DNA of 54,747 nucleotides, from positions 1-54,747 of the forward strand of contig CAJGDO010000006.1 of NCBI GenBank assembly GCA_904502225.1, read 5' to 3'. The notes under the pieces are model-generated. The model ran no database searches. It worked only from the letters and a program-made list of their open reading frames with translations, and was not told the origin of the DNA. This document shows, in pieces, positions 50,097 to 54,747 of the stretch. The position numbers and the translations under genes are program-made. Positions within the stretch are counted from its first letter, which is position 1. Every line of letters starts with the position of its first letter. The DNA is from an uncultured Clostridia bacterium (GTDB taxonomy: Bacteria > Bacillota > Clostridia > Christensenellales > Borkfalkiaceae).

Positions 50097-50993
50097 ATGG
50101 GATTATTTAGTAAATTAAAATCAGTTTTATCAAAAACTCGTGACGGTATATCCAAAAAACTAACAGAACTTTTCGCCAAGAATAAACTTGGCGATGAGTT
50201 TTATGATGAACTTGAAGACATTTTGATTTCTGCTGACGTTTCGGTTAAAACGACTATGGAAATTGTTGATGAAATCCGTGAAATTGCAGTTAAGGAAAAG
50301 TGCAAGGACAAAGATTACGTCATTTCACTATTAAAAAAAGAACTGTTTGACACTTTAGATTACGCAGATAAAATTGACTTTAAGTCGCCCGCTGTAATAA
50401 TGGTTGTGGGCGTCAACGGGGTTGGAAAAACAACCACTATCGGAAAACTTGCCAACAAATTCGTTAAGGAAAAGAAAAGCGTTTCAATCGCCGCTGGCGA
50501 CACGTTTAGGGCAGCCGCAGCCGACCAACTTTCAGTTTGGGCGGATAGGGCAAAGGTTAGAATTATTAAGCAAGAAGAAGGTGCAGATGCATCGGCAGTC
50601 GTGTTTGATGCGATAGGCTCTGCCAAGGCAAAAAAGACAGACGTGTTGATTATAGACACTGCGGGCAGACTTCACGTTAAGGCTAACCTTATGGAAGAAC
50701 TTAAAAAAATGGATAGAGTTGTCAAAAGGGAATACCCTGACGCAAACTACTATAAACTTATCGCCCTTGATGCAACAACAGGTCAAAACGCATACAATCA
50801 AGTTGAAGTTTTTAACGAGGCAATCGGTATTGACGGCATAATTTTAACCAAACTTGACGGTACAGCAAAAGGTGGCTTTATAATATCTCTTTCATATGAA
50901 CTTGAAGTTCCAGTTTGCTTTGTTGGAACGGGCGAAAAGATTGATGATATCGAAGATTTTGACGCTAACGAATTTATCGAAGCAATATTTTAA
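50097..50993 (+). CDS. ftsY: Signal recognition particle receptor FtsY
   Basis: A 298-residue GTPase that docks SRP-ribosome complexes at the membrane. The N domain is followed by the G domain: GVNGVGKT at 105-112, a DTFRAAAADQL-type segment, DTAGRLH, then TKLDGTAKGG and the usual C-terminal end. The acidic A domain of larger FtsY proteins is missing, as in many Gram-positives. The rnc-smc-ftsY order is standard. Confidence 0.97.
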   Translation: MGLFSKLKSVLSKTRDGISKKLTELFAKNKLGDEFYDELEDILISADVSVKTTMEIVDEIREIAVKEKCKDKDYVISLLKKELFDTLDYADKIDFKSPAVIMVVGVNGVGKTTTIGKLANKFVKEKKSVSIAAGDTFRAAAADQLSVWADRAKVRIIKQEEGADASAVVFDAIGSAKAKKTDVLIIDTAGRLHVKANLMEELKKMDRVVKREYPDANYYKLIALDATTGQNAYNQVEVFNEAIGIDGIILTKLDGTAKGGFIISLSYELEVPVCFVGTGEKIDDIEDFDANEFIEAIF

Positions 50994-50996
50994 TTT

Positions 50997-51028
50997 AAAA
51001 AAGAACGATTAAAAAATCGTTCTTTTTT
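50997..51028. terminator. Terminator after ftsY
   Basis: AAAAAAGAACGATT and AATCGTTCTTTTTT form a perfect 14-bp stem with an AAAA loop. It can also serve the convergent XRE gene. Confidence 0.92.
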
Positions 51029-51050
51029 GTTTTTAATGTTGTGATTAAAA

Positions 51051-51251
51051 TTATCCATTTATTAAATCATCTATATTAATTTTCAAAATTTCGCCCAACT
51101 TTCTTAACATTTCAATGTTAGGCTCAGTTCTGCCTTGTTCCCAATTGGCATAACAACTTTCAACAACACTTAGTTTGTCTGCCACTTGTTTTTGAGTAAG
51201 GCAACACGCCTTTCTTGCATCTCTTAAATTACAGCAAAATTTTTTATCCAT
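51051..51251 (-). CDS. XRE-family helix-turn-helix regulator
   Basis: A 66-residue protein that is just one Cro/C1-type HTH domain (NLRDARKACCLTQKQVADKL, then SCYANWEQGRTEPN). The ATG has no ribosome-binding site, and a -10 element (TAAAAT, minus strand) ends 6 nt before it, so the transcript would be nearly leaderless. Two operator-like palindromes lie in the divergent promoter region. It probably represses itself and the protease gene; this is inferred from the layout. Confidence 0.88.
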   Translation of the reverse strand: MDKKFCCNLRDARKACCLTQKQVADKLSVVESCYANWEQGRTEPNIEMLRKLGEILKINIDDLING

Positions 51252-51257
51252 AGTAAT

Positions 51258-51287
51258 ATTTTACCCAAAAACTAGACAAAATGTCTT
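51258..51287 (-). promoter_or_regulatory. Likely promoter of XRE gene
   Basis: Minus strand AAGACA, 18-nt spacer, TAAAAT; the expected start of transcription falls at or within a base or two of the ATG. The -35 is weak. Confidence 0.5.
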
Positions 51288-51308
51288 GACACTAGACAAT
51301 TTATCTAG
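51272..51308. promoter_or_regulatory. Tandem operator of XRE regulator
   Basis: Two related 17-bp palindromic sites, CTAGACAAAATGTCTTG (51272-51288) and CTAGACAATTTATCTAG (51292-51308), centres 20 bp apart. The second fills exactly the spacer of the plus-strand promoter; the first lies in the minus-strand promoter spacer. Confidence 0.75.
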
Positions 51309-51314
51309 TATAAT
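51286..51314 (+). promoter_or_regulatory. Consensus promoter of protease lipoprotein
   Basis: Perfect TTGACA and TATAAT with a 17-nt spacer that is itself an operator palindrome. Confidence 0.92.
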
Positions 51315-51350
51315 AAGTGAAAAATTTGTTTTTTTTAGACGAGTGTGCTT

Positions 51351-52451
51351 ATGAGATTAAAAAAGTTTTTATCTACATGTTTAGCAGTATTTATTTTGTC
51401 AAGTTCAATATTTTGTTCGGCTTGCTCATCAAATAGTAATGAAGATAAAATAAAAATTTCCTGGATTGATACTGATGGCTCTTTAATTGAAACCACTTAT
51501 ATTGAAGAAAAGGATGATTTTAGAGAAAAGAAACTTCCTGCTGACACTGAAACTTGGCATTATACTGACTGGAAAATAGTTTATTCAGAAAATTTAATAA
51601 TATGTGTTGCTCAACGTGTTGAGAAAATAACGTATATTTGGAAAGATATAGACGGAAGCATCATAAAAGAGCACGATGGGTATTATGGCGAAAATATAGA
51701 TAATCCTGAAACGCCACCATCTACCGAAAAATGGATATATACGGGATGGAATAAAACCGTTGTTAATAATATTCATACACTTACATTGCAAAGAAGTCCA
51801 AATGAAGAATATTTTTTAGCAAACGTTTTTCAAATTATTGTATATGATGAAAAAGGTGAGCCAGTATCTTCTGGGAGTGGTTTTATAATTGATGAAAATG
51901 GATGGTTTATAACAAATAATCATGTTATGAGTGATTCAATTTCGGCTAATGCTTTTTTTGATATTCCTGATAGTGAGACTGGGCAAGACTATACGAAATT
52001 GTCAGTGTTTGGCGGAATATACAACAGTGAAGAAGACGATATTTTCATAGGTAAGTTAAATAATTATGAAAAATTAGAAAACCAATATAATGAAATCGTT
52101 TTTAACGAAAATTATATAATAGGGGAAAATACCTATTCAATAGGGTATCCAAATTCTTCTTTATATATGCAAATTAATAAAGGAACTCTGCTGCAAGAAT
52201 ATAAAGATATATATGGAAAGATATATGACAACTATTATATTTTGTCAGATAGTTATATCGCACCAGGCAGTAGTGGTGGAATTTTAATAAATGAAAACTT
52301 AGAAGTAATAGGTATAACTTCGATGGGACTATACGCAGATAGTAATAAGACAGTATATGTGGCTGGTGGGTCTATACCCACAAAGTTTTTCTTGAATGAA
52401 ATTAAAAACTTGGAAATTTCAAATATAAAATTATTGACGGAAATGTATTAA
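51351..52451 (+). CDS. Secreted trypsin-like serine protease lipoprotein
   Basis: 366 residues from the ATG at 51351 (an in-frame GTG two codons earlier is less likely). The N-terminal signal peptide ends in a lipobox ending at Cys25 (FCSAC). Two repeats of about 55 residues follow (ISWIDTDGSLIETTY to HYTDWK and YIWKDIDGSIIKEHD to IYTGWN), resembling Listeria-Bacteroides (Flg_new) repeats. The protease domain has His191 (GWFITNNHVM), an Asp at 229/230 and Ser308 in GSSGG. It would be tethered outside the cell membrane. Asn is mostly AAT, unlike the core genes. It is transcribed from the XRE-controlled promoter. Confidence 0.85.
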   Translation: MRLKKFLSTCLAVFILSSSIFCSACSSNSNEDKIKISWIDTDGSLIETTYIEEKDDFREKKLPADTETWHYTDWKIVYSENLIICVAQRVEKITYIWKDIDGSIIKEHDGYYGENIDNPETPPSTEKWIYTGWNKTVVNNIHTLTLQRSPNEEYFLANVFQIIVYDEKGEPVSSGSGFIIDENGWFITNNHVMSDSISANAFFDIPDSETGQDYTKLSVFGGIYNSEEDDIFIGKLNNYEKLENQYNEIVFNENYIIGENTYSIGYPNSSLYMQINKGTLLQEYKDIYGKIYDNYYILSDSYIAPGSSGGILINENLEVIGITSMGLYADSNKTVYVAGGSIPTKFFLNEIKNLEISNIKLLTEMY

Positions 52452-52473
52452 AAATTATTAGGAGATATAACAA

Positions 52474-52971
52474 ATGAAAAATTTATTAAAAAAATCTAGT
52501 GCTATTATTGTAGCAATAATCAGTGTGTTTTCTTTAATGATGTTCACTGCTTGTGACTCAAAAGATGATGGCGACGATTCTTTGGCAAAAATTAACACCT
52601 TTTATGAAACGGTTGTTAATTCGCAAGAATGTTTAGATGAGATTGCAGATGATATTTATACTTATTGGTATAACGCAATTTACAAAAATAGTTATAGTGG
52701 AAATATTGATTTAGCAATTTATTATGCATTGGCGGCAAATCAAACAAATTTAGCAACAATTGAAGAAAATGAGCCCATAATTCAAGCACTATACAAGGAA
52801 ATTAGAAATTCAAAGTTTTCTGCTGAAATAAAAGCCGTTATGAATGCATATTCTGATTATTATGAACTTGTAGTTAATGTTAGTGGTTCTTTCAATAGTT
52901 ATTCTGCAAGTAAAGAAACCTTGAAAAAAGAATTAGCAAGTGCCTTGAAAGATTTAGCACTTGAAATCTAA
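52474..52971 (+). CDS. Lipoprotein of unknown function
   Basis: 165 residues with a signal peptide and lipobox FTAC27, then an acidic linker (DSKDDGDDS) and a helical domain. TTAGGAG precedes the ATG. It lies 22 nt after the protease gene and is probably co-transcribed. No family recognised. A substrate or partner of the protease is a guess only. Confidence 0.75.
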   Translation: MKNLLKKSSAIIVAIISVFSLMMFTACDSKDDGDDSLAKINTFYETVVNSQECLDEIADDIYTYWYNAIYKNSYSGNIDLAIYYALAANQTNLATIEENEPIIQALYKEIRNSKFSAEIKAVMNAYSDYYELVVNVSGSFNSYSASKETLKKELASALKDLALEI

Positions 52972-53022
52972 AATCAGTATTGAGTAAAAATATTATCTAT
53001 CTGTAAAGTCAGCAAAATTATA

Positions 53023-53052
53023 AAAAATCAGCCGTTGTAGGCTGATTTTTTT
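53023..53052 (+). terminator. Terminator of lipoprotein gene
   Basis: AAAAATCAGCC and GGCTGATTTTT form an 11-bp stem with loop GTTGTA. Confidence 0.9.
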
Positions 53053-53056
53053 ATAA

Positions 53057-53097
53057 AACAAAAAGCCTAAATCAAACAATAAGGCTCAATTTAGACT
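53057..53097 (-). terminator. Terminator of tRNA-Leu
   Basis: Minus strand AGTCTAAAT and ATTTAGGCT pair (one G.U) across a 16-nt loop, then TTTTTG. Confidence 0.65.
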
Positions 53098-53102
53098 TTA
53101 TG

Positions 53103-53185
53103 TGGTGCGAGCAAAGGGACTTGAACCCCCACGGTCTCCCACTAGATCCTAAGTCTAGCGCGTCTGCCAATTCCGCCATGCTCGC
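53103..53185 (-). tRNA. tRNA-Leu (anticodon UAG)
   Basis: On the minus strand: acceptor GCGAGCA pairing with TGCTCGC, anticodon stem CTAGA/TCTAG around loop CTTAGGA giving anticodon TAG, a long class II variable arm, the T arm with GGTTCAAGTCC and an encoded CCA end (53103-53105). The type II variable arm and anticodon fit leucine. It sits beside the accessory module. Confidence 0.95.
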
Positions 53186-53342
53186 TTTTCTAACAAGGTA
53201 TATTCTATCACATATTAAAAAAAATTAAAAGCAAATTTTAATAAAAAAACTTAATTTTTTATCTTTTTTTGTTAGACTTAAAAATAAAAAGGCAAAACAA
53301 TGCTAAATTAACTTTTATTTGGTAAAAATATCAAATTTAACC

Positions 53343-53371
53343 TTGACTATTTGCTAAAAAGCATATATAAT
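53343..53371 (+). promoter_or_regulatory. Promoter of nagA
   Basis: TTGACT, 17-nt spacer, TATAAT; the -10 ends 34 nt before the ATG. The rest of 53186-53396 holds no gene that I can see. Confidence 0.88.
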
Positions 53372-53385
53372 ATTATACGTATAAT
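53372..53385 (+). promoter_or_regulatory. Palindrome at nagA transcription start (candidate operator)
   Basis: ATTATACGTATAAT is a perfect 14-bp palindrome right after the -10 element, covering the expected start. GntR-type repressors are the usual nag regulators, but the regulator is not in the window. Confidence 0.55.
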
Positions 53386-53405
53386 CTTATTTTAAGGTGA
53401 GCAAA

Positions 53406-54545
53406 ATGAAAGCGATTATAAATGCAAACATTATAATGCCAGACCACGTTATTGAAAACGGCGTTATTTTAATAGACAACGGTGTTATCGCTGATTTTGG
53501 CAAGGCAAAAAACGTTGTTGTTCCTGCCGATGCAGAAATCATTGATGCAGAGAATAATTTTGTTGGTCCTGGTTTAGTTGATATTCACACACACGCTGCT
53601 GGCGGGTTCTATATTATGGACAACCCAAAGGTAAGTTCAGCAGAACTACTAAAGCACGGTGTCACCAGTGTTTTGCCAGCACTTTATTATAGCCTTGATA
53701 AAGAGCATTTCTTAAAGGCGATTGACGATATTATTTCGGCACATAAAAATGGCGATTTTGATAACTTTTTAGGTTTTTATATGGAAGGTCCATATCTTAA
53801 CCCAGCCTTTGGGTGCGACCAAGAAAAGAACGCTTGGCGACACGGCGTTTTCCCAAGCGACTATCTAGAACTTATTGAGCGTTCAAAGGACTATACAAAA
53901 GTTTGGTGTATTGCACCTGAAAGGGAAGGTATAGAGCAATTCGTTATAGACGTTAAAAAGAAAATTCCAAACTGCGTGTTCTCGGTTGCCCACAGTGAAG
54001 CAACGCCAGAACAAGTTGAAAAGTTTATTCCATACGGCTTAAAGATTGCAACCCACCACACCAACGCAACAGGCACGCTTGAACATTATTCAGAGTGTAG
54101 GGGCGTTTGTGTTGATGAAGCGGTAAACTACAACAAAGAAATTTACGCAGAACTTATTTGCGACAGAATAGGTGCACACGTTGTTCCTTATATGCAAAGA
54201 TTGGTTAGAAAAATTAAGGGCGACGATAGGCTTATTCTTATCTCTGACCAATTTATAAGTGACGGACCTGTGCCAGAAGGCTTTGAAGAAGCAACCGACA
54301 TTAACTTTGACTGGGCGGGCGAAATTGCCGGTTCGGGCATGACGCTTGATAAGGCGTGCAAAAACGTTCTATTCCATATGGGCTGTTCGGTATGCGATGC
54401 GTTCAGGTTTGCATCAACCAACCCAGCAAGAGCTCTTGGGCTTTGGGATAGAGGCTATATTGCCAAAGGCAACGTGGCAGACTTAATTATTGTAAATCAT
54501 TTGTTTGATATAAAGAAAGTAATATTTAAAGGAGAAAAAATATGA
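53406..54545 (+). CDS. nagA: N-acetylglucosamine-6-phosphate deacetylase
   Basis: A 379-residue metal-dependent amidohydrolase. His61/His63 (DIHTHAAGG), Glu127 in YMEGPYLNP, His196 in VAHSEAT, His217/218 in THHTNATG and Asp in LISDQFISDG match NagA. It removes acetate from GlcNAc-6-P in amino-sugar breakdown. The start is the ATG after AAGGTGA; an upstream in-frame GTG overlaps that site. Its end overlaps the next gene (ATGA), implying coupling. Confidence 0.88.
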   Translation: MKAIINANIIMPDHVIENGVILIDNGVIADFGKAKNVVVPADAEIIDAENNFVGPGLVDIHTHAAGGFYIMDNPKVSSAELLKHGVTSVLPALYYSLDKEHFLKAIDDIISAHKNGDFDNFLGFYMEGPYLNPAFGCDQEKNAWRHGVFPSDYLELIERSKDYTKVWCIAPEREGIEQFVIDVKKKIPNCVFSVAHSEATPEQVEKFIPYGLKIATHHTNATGTLEHYSECRGVCVDEAVNYNKEIYAELICDRIGAHVVPYMQRLVRKIKGDDRLILISDQFISDGPVPEGFEEATDINFDWAGEIAGSGMTLDKACKNVLFHMGCSVCDAFRFASTNPARALGLWDRGYIAKGNVADLIIVNHLFDIKKVIFKGEKI

Positions 54546-54747
54546 ACAAATTGTTTGAACCAGCAACAACATTCAATTTTACCCCAGCAAGTTTCGTTCC
54601 ATTTAAAGACAGAGAAATTTGCGAAAAACTCCGCAAAATAAGCGGAACAGATTTGGAAAAGCACACAAAGGCTGACCAACACCCAGAGTTCAACATCAAA
54701 GTTATGATGAACCCACACCCAGTTCTTATCGCAACGCTTTTTTCAAG
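54542..54747 (+). CDS. 5' part of a gene coupled to nagA (runs off window)
   Basis: The frame begins MNKLFEPATTFNFTPASF after AGGAG and stays open to the end (68 codons). The part seen contains DLEKHTKADQHPEFNIKVM. Coupling to nagA would suit a glucosamine-6-phosphate deaminase-type gene, but the visible part has no diagnostic motif, so the function is left open. Confidence 0.7.
   Translation, partial: MNKLFEPATTFNFTPASFVPFKDREICEKLRKISGTDLEKHTKADQHPEFNIKVMMNPHPVLIATLFS

Noticed and set aside
1..54747. CRISPR array, insertion sequence or prophage
   Set aside because: No regularly spaced repeats, transposase, integrase or phage structural genes were found.

Overview
The window looks like a chromosomal segment of a low-GC, Gram-positive (Bacillota, probably Clostridia-type) fermentative bacterium. 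Supporting marks are SepF, SpoVG, the protein-arginine phosphorylation set (McsA, McsB, YwlE, ClpC), a DnaB/DnaD-type primosome protein, a DUF951 protein, an ECF transporter S component, type III pantothenate kinase, a lysine/diaminopimelate operon and many strong A/T-flanked intrinsic terminators. Most of it is ordinary core genome on both strands with short spacers. No CRISPR array, insertion sequence or prophage was seen. Core genes favour AAC for Asn and GTT for Val; the short 51.0-53.0 kb stretch is visibly more A/T-rich.

Layout. 1-2.7 kb: the 3' end of efp, then a reductase resembling YmfI (EF-P 5-aminopentanone reductase) and a MATE transporter. 2.7-6.0 kb: a ferritin-like protein with three metal half-sites, a purine-type NCS2 permease and a tiny Cys-rich membrane protein. 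6.1-8.8 kb: ECF S component, coaX and homoserine dehydrogenase. 8.9-13.9 kb: citrate synthase, a DnaB/DnaD-like protein that ends in a DnaI-type zinc module but has no AAA+ domain, and an alpha/beta-hydrolase. 13.9-19.2 kb: DUF951, lepB, two small membrane proteins, an ACT protein, a PFL-family protein and pepF.

19.3-28.2 kb: a long co-directional run of dnaB helicase, sua5/tsaC, ywlE (arginine phosphatase), rpiB, galU, mcsA, mcsB, clpC and a TIM-barrel isomerase. It holds the writer (McsA/McsB), eraser (YwlE) and reader (ClpC) of protein phospho-arginine, with no ctsR repressor gene. 28.3-33 kb: spoVG, murC, a Dabb protein, a lactate/malate dehydrogenase and a PlsC-type acyltransferase fused to a zinc ribbon. 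33-38.1 kb (minus strand): a DUF4429/SHOCT membrane protein preceded by a striking structured leader RNA, then asd-dapA-dapB-yggS-sepF. 38.3-43.2 kb: a DUF624-like membrane protein, hslO, TPR and HEAT-like helical repeat proteins and a 46-residue basic protein. 43.3-51 kb: asnS, plsX, rnc, smc, ftsY. 51-53 kb: a small accessory module (XRE regulator, divergent trypsin-like lipoprotein, second lipoprotein) next to tRNA-Leu. 53.4-54.7 kb: nagA and a truncated gene.

The best candidate for something undescribed is the minus-strand leader at about 34061-34275. It has a consensus promoter, a multi-helix aptamer-like fold whose closing helix starts at the predicted first transcribed base, a linker, an intrinsic terminator with a TTCG loop and then the ribosome-binding site of a membrane-protein gene. 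The 3' strand of the closing helix can pair with the 5' arm of the terminator, as in a transcription-terminating riboswitch. I could not match it to a known class. Other notable points are the AAA+-less loader fusion, the three-half-site ferritin-like protein, the compact divergent operator of the XRE module and an LDH-like enzyme with the malate-type Arg. All calls come from reading the sequence; no database search or folding program was run.
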